In this document: piece after piece, positions 34,061 to 42,053 of the stretch | Layout of the letters: every line of letters begins with the position of its first letter | Position numbering within the stretch: the stretch's first letter is position 1 | From: an uncultured Selenomonadaceae bacterium | GTDB taxonomy: Bacteria; Bacillota; Negativicutes; Selenomonadales; Selenomonadaceae | NCBI GenBank assembly: GCA_905234175.1 | Contig: CAJOGX010000001.1 | Span: 62,001-126,000, forward strand | DNA: 64,000 bases | Reading direction: 5' to 3' | Notes under the pieces: generated by a model | Databases searched by the model: none | What the model was told of the DNA's origin: nothing | Seen by the model: only the letters and a program-made list of their open reading frames with translations | Position numbers and translations under genes: made by a program

Positions 34061-35989
34061 ATGAGAGTTACCGATTTGCTCAAAAAGGCGAGCATCGAAC
34101 TCGGCGCCCACGTTAAGGACAAGCCGGATGCGATAGCGCATTTGGTTGACCTTATGGAAAAGGGCGGCAACCTCAAGGACAAGGCGCAGTACCTCAAAGA
34201 CGTGCAGGCGCGCGAAGCCTCCGGCACGACAGGTCTGGGCGACGGAATTGCTACGCCGCACGCGAAATCTGCTGGCGTCAAGGAAGCCGGTCTCGCCGCA
34301 ATGACAATCCCCGAAGGTATCGACTTCCAGTCAATGGACGGCAACCCCGCACGGCTTTTCTTCGCTATCGCGGCGCCCGACGGCAGCAACGACGAACATT
34401 TGATGATTCTTTCCAAGCTCGCCACGATGGTTATGGATCCCGACTTCAAGGAAGCGTTGATTGCCGCAAAGACCAAGGAAGAATTTCTGCAGATTATCGA
34501 CGACAAGGAAGACGGCAAATTCCAGGCGCCCGCCAGTTCCGCAACTATGACGGCGGCTCCTACCGCTGACCACATTCAGATTCTGGCGGTTACGGCGTGC
34601 CCGACGGGTATAGCTCATACGTTCATGGCGGCGGAGAGTCTGGAACAGCACGCTAAGAAACGCGGAATTTCGATTAAAGTTGAGACGAACGGTTCCGGCG
34701 GCGCGAAAAATATTCTGACGGCGGACGAAATTGCGAAGGCGGACGGCATTATCGTTGCGGCGGATAAAAACGTTGCAATGGCGCGTTTCGACGGCAAAAA
34801 AGTTGTCATCACGAAAGTTGCCGACGGTATCAACAAGGCGGACGAACTGATTGACCGCGCGCTGGACGGCTCGGCGCCGGTGTATCACGCGAAGGCTGGC
34901 GAAAGCGCTGGAGATTCTGGTGGCGGCGGCGGCGAAAATGAAAGTGTCGGGCGCCAGGTTTATAAGCACCTGATGAACGGCGTTTCGCACATGCTGCCTT
35001 TCGTTATCGGCGGCGGCATTCTTATAGCGATTTCGTTCCTTATCGACGGCGCGAGCGTTGACCTGAACAGCCTGCCTGCGGACGAGCGCGGCAAGTTCGG
35101 TGGCATTACGCCGCTGGCTGCGGTTTTCAACGGGATTGGCGGTGCGTCTTTCGGATTCATGCTGCCGGTTCTCGCCGGATTTATTTCCATGTCGATTGCC
35201 GACCGCCCTGGCCTTGCGGCGGGTTTCGTCGGCGGCGCGCTCAGTGCGTCTAACGGCTCCGGCTTTTTAGGCGCGCTCCTCGCCGGTTTTATCGCCGGTT
35301 TCCTTGTCAACTTCCTCAAAAAGGCGCTCAGCGGTCTTCCTGCGTCTCTGGAAGGCACTAAGCCAATTCTTTTCTACCCGCTGCTAGGTATTCTCGGCAT
35401 TGGTCTGATTTGTAACTTTGTAATTGGTCCGCCCGTCGCCGGCGTCAACGAATGGCTGAAAGACACGCTCGGCCACATGGATCCTTCCGCGAAACTCATG
35501 ATGGGCGCGGTTATCGGCGGCATGATGGCTATCGACATGGGCGGCCCCCTGAACAAGGCGGCTTACGTTACCGGCGTTGGCCTGCTGGCGGACGGCAACT
35601 ACTACGTTATCGCGGCGGCGATGGCTGGCGGTATGGTTCCTCCGCTGGCGATTGCCCTTTCCACGATTTTCTTCAAGAGCAAATTCACTAAGCAGGAACA
35701 GAGCACGGCGCCGACAAATATCGTCATGGGTTTTTCGTTCATAACTGAAGGCGCGATTCCTTTTGCGGCGGGCGACCCGCTCCACGTAATTCCTGCCTGC
35801 GCGATTGGCTCAGCGATTGCCGGCGCGCTGGTCATGATGTTTGACTGTACGTTAATGGCTCCGCACGGCGGAATTTTCGTTGTCCCGACGATTGGCAACC
35901 CTGGCGGCTATCTGATTGCGATTGCGGTCGGCGCGGTTGTCGGCGGCGCGATTCTCGGCATTATCAGAAAGCCGCGTCCGCAGGAATAA
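34061..35989 (+). CDS. fruA: Fructose-specific PTS EIIABC transporter
   Basis: A 642-residue complete fructose PTS permease that imports fructose as fructose-1-phosphate. EIIA: H67 in GIATPHAKS. EIIB: C180 in AVTACPTGIAHTFMA. A Gly/Ser-rich linker (about 283-293) leads to the EIIC membrane domain (about 297-638), with ten or so hydrophobic segments including GGALSASNGSGFLGALLAGF and FITEGAIPFAAGDPLHVIPA. Paired with fruK upstream. Copy 2 of the three-stem element begins 9 nt after the stop. Confidence 0.95.
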   Translation: MRVTDLLKKASIELGAHVKDKPDAIAHLVDLMEKGGNLKDKAQYLKDVQAREASGTTGLGDGIATPHAKSAGVKEAGLAAMTIPEGIDFQSMDGNPARLFFAIAAPDGSNDEHLMILSKLATMVMDPDFKEALIAAKTKEEFLQIIDDKEDGKFQAPASSATMTAAPTADHIQILAVTACPTGIAHTFMAAESLEQHAKKRGISIKVETNGSGGAKNILTADEIAKADGIIVAADKNVAMARFDGKKVVITKVADGINKADELIDRALDGSAPVYHAKAGESAGDSGGGGGENESVGRQVYKHLMNGVSHMLPFVIGGGILIAISFLIDGASVDLNSLPADERGKFGGITPLAAVFNGIGGASFGFMLPVLAGFISMSIADRPGLAAGFVGGALSASNGSGFLGALLAGFIAGFLVNFLKKALSGLPASLEGTKPILFYPLLGILGIGLICNFVIGPPVAGVNEWLKDTLGHMDPSAKLMMGAVIGGMMAIDMGGPLNKAAYVTGVGLLADGNYYVIAAAMAGGMVPPLAIALSTIFFKSKFTKQEQSTAPTNIVMGFSFITEGAIPFAAGDPLHVIPACAIGSAIAGALVMMFDCTLMAPHGGIFVVPTIGNPGGYLIAIAVGAVVGGAILGIIRKPRPQE

Positions 35990-35997
35990 GCTCGTTT

Positions 35998-36108
35998 CAG
36001 CATTTCTTTCTGCGAGAAAGAAACGCTGGCAAAGAAAGCTGGGCCGAGTGACGCCATCCAGGCGTCAGTGCGGCCCGCGGCCCGTCCATGGGCCGCTTCT
36101 TTTTTTTT
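35998..36108 (+). repeat. Three-stem intergenic element, copy 2 (terminator of fruA)
   Basis: Stem 1 at 35998-36028, stem 2 at 36041-36076 (identical to copy 1), stem 3 at 36077-36096 (GCGGCCC/GGGCCGC, loop GTCCAT), then a T-rich run to 36108. Relative to copy 1, stem 3 has a swapped C-G to G-C pair, so pairing is preserved. Confidence 0.85.
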
Positions 36109-36116
36109 GCATAAAT

Positions 36117-37325
36117 TTATTGGAAAACGTATCTGTCGAGCCGCGCGAAAGCTTCTTCAATCAGCGAAAACGGCGACGCCAGCGACATTCTCAGACCGTA
36201 CGGGCACTGGAACAATTTGCCGTCGTGCCACGTTACACCGCAGTCCCAGCCGCGCTTTAAAATTTCTTCCTGCGACAGATTTTTTTCGAGGCAGAAATTT
36301 TCGCAGTCAAGGAAAAGCATGTAAGTTCCTTCGGGCTTGCCGGCTTTAACGCCGCTGAAATTTTTCGTGACGTGTTCATAAGCGTAGTTCAAATTTTTTT
36401 CAAGCACGGCGTTAAGTTCGTCCGTCCATTCGCGTCCTGCCTCGGAGTAGGCGCCAATCAGCGCGTGCATTGAAAAAACGTTCGGCGAATTGTAATGCGT
36501 CAGCGAAGATTCTTTTTCGGCGCGTTCACTCAGCCAGCGGTTGAAAATAATTCTGTACGCGCCAACAATTCCGGCGAGGTTGAAAGTTTTCGACGGCGAA
36601 TAAAAAGCGGCGGTATTTTCGCGGGCGTAGGCGCTGACCTGCTGCGTGGGAATGTGCCTGCTGCCGCTGAAAGTTATGTCAGACCAGATTTCGTCGGAAA
36701 TTACAAAGACGCCGTGCCGCTCAAAAATTTCCAGCGCAGTTTCAAGCTCGGCGCGCGTCCAGACCCGACCGCAGGGATTATGCGGCGAACAGAAAATCGC
36801 CACGTGAATTTTATTTTCGACAATCTTCCGCTCCATGTCCTCGAAGTCCATGCGCCAGATATTTTCGGCGTCAAGAATCAGCGGGCTGTGAATCAGATGG
36901 TAGCCATTGTTTTCCGCCACGACGCTGAAACCCACGTATGTCGGAGAGTGAACCAGAATGTTGTCGCCGCGCGAGCAGAGCACATTCAGAATGTTGACGA
37001 CGCCGCCCAGCACGCCGTTTTCGTAAAAAATATTCTCAGCCGACAGATTTTCTACGCCGTTGCGGATTTTCTGCCAGTCGATAATCGCGCGGAAATATTC
37101 TTCGCTCAGCGGGAAGTAGCCGAAAATCGGGTGCCGCGCCCGCTCGATAATTTTTTCCACAACCGAAGGCGCCGTTTGAAAATTCATGTCCGCAACCCAC
37201 ATTGGAATTGAGCTGAAACCTCCGCGCGGCGGCTCAGGCGCAAAGCCAGGATTTTTTCCAAGCCCGTCAACCGCCAGCGCATCTTTCCCGCGCCTGTCCA
37301 AAATCGTCTCGAAATCGTATTTCAT
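36117..37325 (-). CDS. MalY/PatB-type PLP aminotransferase (putative C-S lyase)
   Basis: A 402-residue fold-type I PLP enzyme. The N-terminus MKYDFETILDRRGKDALAVD and PMWVADMNFQTAP (about 41-53) are typical of the MalY/PatB cystathionine beta-lyase subgroup. The PLP lysine is in YSPSKTFNLAGIVGAY near 230, and the phosphate-site Arg is in GLRMSLASP near the end. Likely a cystathionine beta-lyase or related aminotransferase. ATG 37325 has GGAGGG 6 nt upstream; the longer frame has no support. Single-gene unit, convergent with fruA. Confidence 0.87.
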   Translation of the reverse strand: MKYDFETILDRRGKDALAVDGLGKNPGFAPEPPRGGFSSIPMWVADMNFQTAPSVVEKIIERARHPIFGYFPLSEEYFRAIIDWQKIRNGVENLSAENIFYENGVLGGVVNILNVLCSRGDNILVHSPTYVGFSVVAENNGYHLIHSPLILDAENIWRMDFEDMERKIVENKIHVAIFCSPHNPCGRVWTRAELETALEIFERHGVFVISDEIWSDITFSGSRHIPTQQVSAYARENTAAFYSPSKTFNLAGIVGAYRIIFNRWLSERAEKESSLTHYNSPNVFSMHALIGAYSEAGREWTDELNAVLEKNLNYAYEHVTKNFSGVKAGKPEGTYMLFLDCENFCLEKNLSQEEILKRGWDCGVTWHDGKLFQCPYGLRMSLASPFSLIEEAFARLDRYVFQ

Positions 37326-37353
37326 CGAAATCCCTCCGTGATTTTTGCCGGTA

Positions 37354-37382
37354 ATTGTACGGAAAATTTTTTTCACAGTCAA
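37354..37382 (-). promoter_or_regulatory. Promoter of the MalY/PatB-like gene
   Basis: Minus strand TTGACT (37377-37382), 17-bp spacer, TACAAT (37354-37359), about 28 bp before the ATG. Confidence 0.8.
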
Positions 37383-37387
37383 ATTGC

Positions 37388-37417
37388 TTTACACCGCCGC
37401 GCCAATTCCTTTATAAT
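37388..37417 (+). promoter_or_regulatory. mtlD promoter
   Basis: TTTACA (37388-37393), 18-bp spacer, TATAAT (37412-37417). It lies back to back with the promoter of the divergent aminotransferase gene. Confidence 0.7.
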
Positions 37418-37444
37418 TTCGGAATTGATTAAGGGGGTCTGAAT

Positions 37445-38590
37445 ATGAAAATTGCTGTACACTTCGGCGCGGGCAATATCGGGCGCGGGTTTATCGGGCT
37501 GCTGCTGAGCAGGGCGGGCTACCACGTGAAATTCATCGACATAATCGACGAGCTGGTTGACGATATAAATTCGCGCGGCAAGTACAACGTGCAAATCGCC
37601 GGTTCGCCGGAAAAAATTCTCGTGGAAAATATCAGCGCGATTGACAGTGACAGGGACGACGTTGCCGTTGACGCGGTTGTTGACGCCATTGCTGAGGCCG
37701 ACCTTGTAACCACGGCGATTGGTCCCAATTCGCTGAAGTATATTGCCTCAAATCTTGCGGAAGGCCTGAAAAAGCGGCTCGCCATCAAAAACAGGAAGCC
37801 GCTCAACGTCATCGCCTGCGAAAACATGTTCGGCAGTTCGACCACGCTGAAAAATTTCGTCTACGCCAAACTGACTGACGAAGTTAAAAATGAACTTGAC
37901 AAACTCGTTGGTTTCCCTGACGCCGCCGTTGACAGGATTGTTCCCAATCAGCCGTACGGCGAAAAGCTCATGGTGACGGTTGAGGAATTTGCCGAATGGG
38001 ACGTTGATTCGCGCGGCGTCGTTGGCGAATTTCCGCAGATTGAAGGTCTGACGCTGGTTGACAATCTCAACGCGTACATCGACAGGAAAATTTTCACGGT
38101 CAACACCGGCCATGCGGCGATTGCCTACCTTGCCTATCAGCACGGCATTAACGACATTTCCAACGCGATTCACGTCGAAGAAATTTTGCAGACGGCGCGC
38201 GACGTCTGGGCGGAAACTTCGGCGCTGCTGATTGCAAAGTACCGTTTCGCTCCCGCCAGTCACCGCCGCTACGTTGAGCAGGTCGAAAAAAGATTTTCCA
38301 ATCCGTATCTTTCGGACGAAGTTATAAGAGTCGGTCGGCACCCCAGGCGTAAACTTGCGCCGGAGGACAGAATTATTTACCCCGCGAACCAGCTCGCCAC
38401 GCACGACATCAATCCCGAAGCGCTGGGAAAAGTTGCCGCCGCCGCCTTCAAGTTCGACTACGACGGCGATACCGAGGCGGTTGAAATTCAAAATTACATT
38501 CTGGCGAACGGGCTCGACGCCGCAATTACGCACTTCACCGGCGTCACGGCGGGCTCCAGACTTTTCTACATCATCAAGAAGAACTTTTAA
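37445..38590 (+). CDS. mtlD: Mannitol-1-phosphate 5-dehydrogenase
   Basis: Interconverts mannitol-1-phosphate and fructose-6-phosphate with NAD. The 381-residue length is standard. The dinucleotide motif HFGAGNIGRGFIG is at residues 6-18. KIFTVNTGHAAIAYLAYQHG near 219 contains the catalytic Asn-His region. No mannitol PTS genes are next to it; the fructose PTS genes upstream are the nearest sugar transporters, so it may work in mannitol formation from fructose-6-phosphate or use mannitol taken up elsewhere. Confidence 0.96.
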   Translation: MKIAVHFGAGNIGRGFIGLLLSRAGYHVKFIDIIDELVDDINSRGKYNVQIAGSPEKILVENISAIDSDRDDVAVDAVVDAIAEADLVTTAIGPNSLKYIASNLAEGLKKRLAIKNRKPLNVIACENMFGSSTTLKNFVYAKLTDEVKNELDKLVGFPDAAVDRIVPNQPYGEKLMVTVEEFAEWDVDSRGVVGEFPQIEGLTLVDNLNAYIDRKIFTVNTGHAAIAYLAYQHGINDISNAIHVEEILQTARDVWAETSALLIAKYRFAPASHRRYVEQVEKRFSNPYLSDEVIRVGRHPRRKLAPEDRIIYPANQLATHDINPEALGKVAAAAFKFDYDGDTEAVEIQNYILANGLDAAITHFTGVTAGSRLFYIIKKNF

Positions 38591-38598
38591 CAAATCGT

Positions 38599-38707
38599 AA
38601 AAAGAAGAGGCGCCACATGGACGTGGCGCCGCCCGCGTTGAGAGCGTGATGCGAACACCGCGGGCTGTTTTCTTTTGTAACTTTTCTTTTGCACCAAAAG
38701 AAAAGTT
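38599..38707 (-). repeat. Three-stem intergenic element, copy 3 (divergent copy)
   Basis: Read on the minus strand after the stop at 38714: stem 1 at 38679-38707 (AACTTTTCTTTT/AAAAGAAAAGTT, fully paired), stem 2 at 38631-38665 (GCCCGCG/CGCGGGC), stem 3 at 38609-38630 (GGCGCCAC/GTGGCGCC with the same GTCCAT loop), then a T-rich run. Sequence differs from copies 1, 2 and 4, but the order, spacing and pairing are kept. On the plus strand, stem 2 is followed by TGTTTTCTTTT, which may stop mtlD transcripts. Confidence 0.75.
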
Positions 38708-38713
38708 AGTCCC

Positions 38714-40303
38714 TCAAGCTTTAATCGTGGTGCGTCGGAGCTTTTTGAGAATGTTGCGCGCAAGGTTACAAATCGCCGCCTTGAAATCTGGCGCCTCCTC
38801 AGCGACGTAGTAAAGGAACGCCTCGTACTTTTTGTAATTGGCGCTGTCGATAATGTTGTTGATAATGTTCAGGCAGGTCGTCTGATCCTGCAGGCGCAGG
38901 CGGGAGTTGCCGAAAACGGTGCCGTAGCCGAACCAGGTTTTGATAAGTTCGCCAACTTGCGGGTCGTAAAGGTGCGGGAAGCGCTGAATCATCTGGAAAT
39001 AGTTCGTGATAGCGGTAGAAAGTTCGTCGTCCGTCAGGTTTCCGCTGAGATATTTGACGGCGCTGGCGCGGACGGCGGGAAGTCTTTCGTGCAAATTCCA
39101 GAAGCAGGCGAGGTACGAGCGAATCTGGTCGGGGCGGGTTTCGGACAGGAAATTTTTAACTAATTCGTCGCTGTCGAGCCTGCCCTGATAGAAAAGCGCC
39201 GCCCTTGACGCCGCATAATGCTCACTCGTCGGCTCAAGCTCATAGAAAGCGCGATTGGCCGGCGTGTAGTTCACGTAGCCGAAGTAGTTGCAAATCACGG
39301 CGTTTACAATTTCCCTTGGGCGCTGAGAAAAATTTCCATGAAGCCCCAAATTGCGGAAAAGCTGTTCGCTGATATTTTCATTCGCCGCAGAACGGAGCAC
39401 GCCCAGCGCGTCATACAAACTGCTGGAACGGTCGTCGTCTTTAATTACGCGGTCGAGCGAATCGAGGACGACGGATTTTTTTTCTTCGCCGCTCGCCGCA
39501 AGCCGGTACTTTTCAACGAAATTGCTGGACTTCGGGCTGACCAAATCGCGAATGAGTTTCTGCACATAAATTTTGGAATCGCGGAACCTTTCGGGATTGA
39601 GGCGCGCAAAATCTTCCGGAAAGTTCAGCGCGAAATTTTTCTTGAAAATGTTGCCAATCTGCTTATCAGCGTGCGTGCCGCTCAGGTCGTGAATCATGCT
39701 GAGAATTTCCGGCACGAACTCTTCATTCTTCGACTCCATAAGCGCGCAGAAACAGCCGTAGCTTACTTCCTCCTGATAATGAAAGTTGTCGTAAATGTAG
39801 CGCAAAAGATTTACGTCGCCAATTTTCCCGACGGCAATTTCGCAAACGGTTAGCGCCTGCTCCCACTTCCAGACCTTGAGAATGTGCTCAATCGAGCTGA
39901 GAAAATTTTCATTCTCGCGGTAAACGAGGTAAACAACGTCGGCAATGTCGGCGACAAGGCGCTTGTTTACGAAAAGATGGGCGGCGATATTCGACGTGTA
40001 CAGCATGACTTCAATCGGGCAAACTTCGCCGTGATAGTTGCGAATCATCGCGCGCGAAAGCAGCATGAATTTATTTTTGAGCTCGCGCAGCTGCATAGTT
40101 GGATTGTCGCGGAAAGTCTGCCACGTCGCGCTGAACTCGTCCAAATCGGATTTTTCAAACTGACCGGTGAAAAGCTGGTTGCTCTTCATATTGACGATAG
40201 TGCGGCCGGTCGTTATGCTCCTGTCGTTATTTTTAATTTCGGCGGTCGCCTCGGGGAAGTCCTCCATGCTGAGGCCTTCAAAAGCTTCTCCAAAATTATT
40301 CAT
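38714..40303 (-). CDS. Large helical protein in the Hsp70 operon, unknown function
   Basis: A 529-residue soluble protein with no recognised family. It is almost entirely predicted helical, with repeated hydrophobic helix pairs across about residues 95-510 that look like HEAT- or TPR-type solenoid repeats. The first 60 residues are acidic and probably flexible. ATG 40303 has AAGGTGA 5 nt upstream. It is the last of three genes, 21 nt after the Hsp70-like gene, and ends 7 nt before copy 3 of the three-stem element. The context suggests it is a client, adaptor or co-chaperone of the Hsp70. Confidence 0.7.
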   Translation of the reverse strand: MNNFGEAFEGLSMEDFPEATAEIKNNDRSITTGRTIVNMKSNQLFTGQFEKSDLDEFSATWQTFRDNPTMQLRELKNKFMLLSRAMIRNYHGEVCPIEVMLYTSNIAAHLFVNKRLVADIADVVYLVYRENENFLSSIEHILKVWKWEQALTVCEIAVGKIGDVNLLRYIYDNFHYQEEVSYGCFCALMESKNEEFVPEILSMIHDLSGTHADKQIGNIFKKNFALNFPEDFARLNPERFRDSKIYVQKLIRDLVSPKSSNFVEKYRLAASGEEKKSVVLDSLDRVIKDDDRSSSLYDALGVLRSAANENISEQLFRNLGLHGNFSQRPREIVNAVICNYFGYVNYTPANRAFYELEPTSEHYAASRAALFYQGRLDSDELVKNFLSETRPDQIRSYLACFWNLHERLPAVRASAVKYLSGNLTDDELSTAITNYFQMIQRFPHLYDPQVGELIKTWFGYGTVFGNSRLRLQDQTTCLNIINNIIDSANYKKYEAFLYYVAEEAPDFKAAICNLARNILKKLRRTTIKA

Positions 40304-40324
40304 GACACTCACCTTTCGGTTGAA

Positions 40325-42052
40325 TTATTTTTCCACGGTATCCACAGTCAAATCGAAAACCTGACGGCGCGCGTCCTGCAGGTGCAGTTTCATCTTAAGA
40401 AAACGGTCTTCGTCAATTTCGTAACTGATTCGCGCAACGGTATTTGGCTCAACCAGCGAGTTAAAAGTTTGCGCGTAGTCGTAGAGGATACGCATTTCGG
40501 GATCCCACTGGCTTTGACCGGCGAACAAATGAAATCTGACGCCGTTGGAACCAACGTGGAAATCGTGGTCGACTTCGCCCTGGCAGGGAATTGCAACGTT
40601 GGCGTCGATAATTTTCATCGGCAGCTGATTTTCCACGTCGATAAAAATTGCCTCAGCCAGGCGCGGACGTTCGTCTTTCTGCGGAGCGGCTGAAACTTCC
40701 GGCGCCTCCTCAAAAATTTCGTCCGTTTCGTCAGCGGTATTTTCCTCGTCGCTTATGTCAACCATTTTTTCCTTGTGAATTTTGGCTGTGATAAATTTTG
40801 ACATCGCCGCGCCAAGTGCTACGGCGTCCATTGGATTTTCGGCTTTGAGCACGGGGCACTTGCAGAATTTTTCCAGCGCGGTTTTTATCGGCAGGTACTC
40901 CGACATTCCGCCGGTAAGGAAAACGCAGTCAATTCCGTGCTCACCCATTGCCCTCAACTTTTTCAGCAGCTCATGCACCGGCTTAATAACGTGCTTATCG
41001 CGAAGTTTATCCGTCAAATCCCGCTTCGGGTGCCGGAAATCGTCGCTGAAAAACATCTGCGTATACTCCTGGTATTCCCTGTAGGTAACGTCGAGCTCAA
41101 CATTTTCGTGCTCCAAAAATTTTGCCAGCTTCCCGAAAGTGACATTGGTAATCGAATCTTCGTCGTAGCCCATGCTCAGCTGCGTACTGTACCATTTTTT
41201 ATACGCCTCGCAGTACGGCATAATTTGCGTCACCAAATCGTTGCGAATTTCCGGCGACTCGATAGCCGAATCGGGAATCTGATAGCGCTGGAAAAGTTTG
41301 TTGAGGACGCCAATCGCAACCTGTTCGTCGAAGTCGTTCCCGCCGAACTCAGTATACCTGCCAGTTATAACAAAGTGAATATCGTAGACGCCGTTCCTGT
41401 CAATCTGCAAATCGACAACGCAGATATCGCAGGTGCCGCCGCCAATATCGTAAACCATCATGCGTTTGGTCTCGGTGAAGTCAATCGCGTCGGAGTCGCC
41501 GGAAAGAATCTGGTCGTTTATGTAGCTGTAAAGGGCGGCGACGGGCTCTTCAAGGATTGAAACTTTCTGGAAACCGGCGAGATTTGCCGCGCGAACGGTA
41601 TCGCTTATCTGGTTTTGGCGGAAAGACGCGGGCACGGTAATCGTCACGTCAGGGAAAACGTCGTCGCCGCGCATCATAATCGTCCGGCGAATCGTGTCGT
41701 AGCAGACCTTGAGAATTTCGGCGGCGGCGTCCACCGGCGTAAACCCGTTGGCGTATTCAACCTTGCGTCCCATATCAATTTTGGTATTGTAGAGAATGCG
41801 TTTGTCGGCGCCGAAACTTTTGCGGTCGTGCGCGTACATGCCGACTTTAACTTCGTCGGTGTCGAAAAAAAGTACGCTCGGCAGGTAAAAATTTCTGTCG
41901 ACGCGCGTGGCGGTCACGTACTGGTTGATTGGGTGAACCATGGATTTCAAAATCCCGTACTTGGGCTTTTTGCAGGTCGCCATAACCGTGTTGGTCGTGC
42001 CCAAATCAATTCCCACGTGAATATTTGACTGAACGTTTGTGTCGCCGTTCAA
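40325..42052 (-). CDS. Divergent Hsp70-family chaperone
   Basis: A 575-residue Hsp70 relative distinct from DnaK. The ATPase domain (1 to about 425) is complete: phosphate-1 GIDLGTTNT (14-22), EEPVAALYSY (168-177), phosphate-2 VYDIGGGTCDI (200-210), and adenosine motif VFLTGGMSEY (377-386). An acidic linker (430-460) leads to a short beta-rich domain (about 462-570) like a substrate-binding SBD-beta. The alpha-helical lid and the EEVD-like end are absent. TTG 42052 follows AAGGAGG within the upstream gene's last codons. It is co-transcribed with a GrpE-like protein and a helical protein. Confidence 0.88.
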   Translation of the reverse strand: MNGDTNVQSNIHVGIDLGTTNTVMATCKKPKYGILKSMVHPINQYVTATRVDRNFYLPSVLFFDTDEVKVGMYAHDRKSFGADKRILYNTKIDMGRKVEYANGFTPVDAAAEILKVCYDTIRRTIMMRGDDVFPDVTITVPASFRQNQISDTVRAANLAGFQKVSILEEPVAALYSYINDQILSGDSDAIDFTETKRMMVYDIGGGTCDICVVDLQIDRNGVYDIHFVITGRYTEFGGNDFDEQVAIGVLNKLFQRYQIPDSAIESPEIRNDLVTQIMPYCEAYKKWYSTQLSMGYDEDSITNVTFGKLAKFLEHENVELDVTYREYQEYTQMFFSDDFRHPKRDLTDKLRDKHVIKPVHELLKKLRAMGEHGIDCVFLTGGMSEYLPIKTALEKFCKCPVLKAENPMDAVALGAAMSKFITAKIHKEKMVDISDEENTADETDEIFEEAPEVSAAPQKDERPRLAEAIFIDVENQLPMKIIDANVAIPCQGEVDHDFHVGSNGVRFHLFAGQSQWDPEMRILYDYAQTFNSLVEPNTVARISYEIDEDRFLKMKLHLQDARRQVFDLTVDTVEK

Positions 42053-42053
42053 A

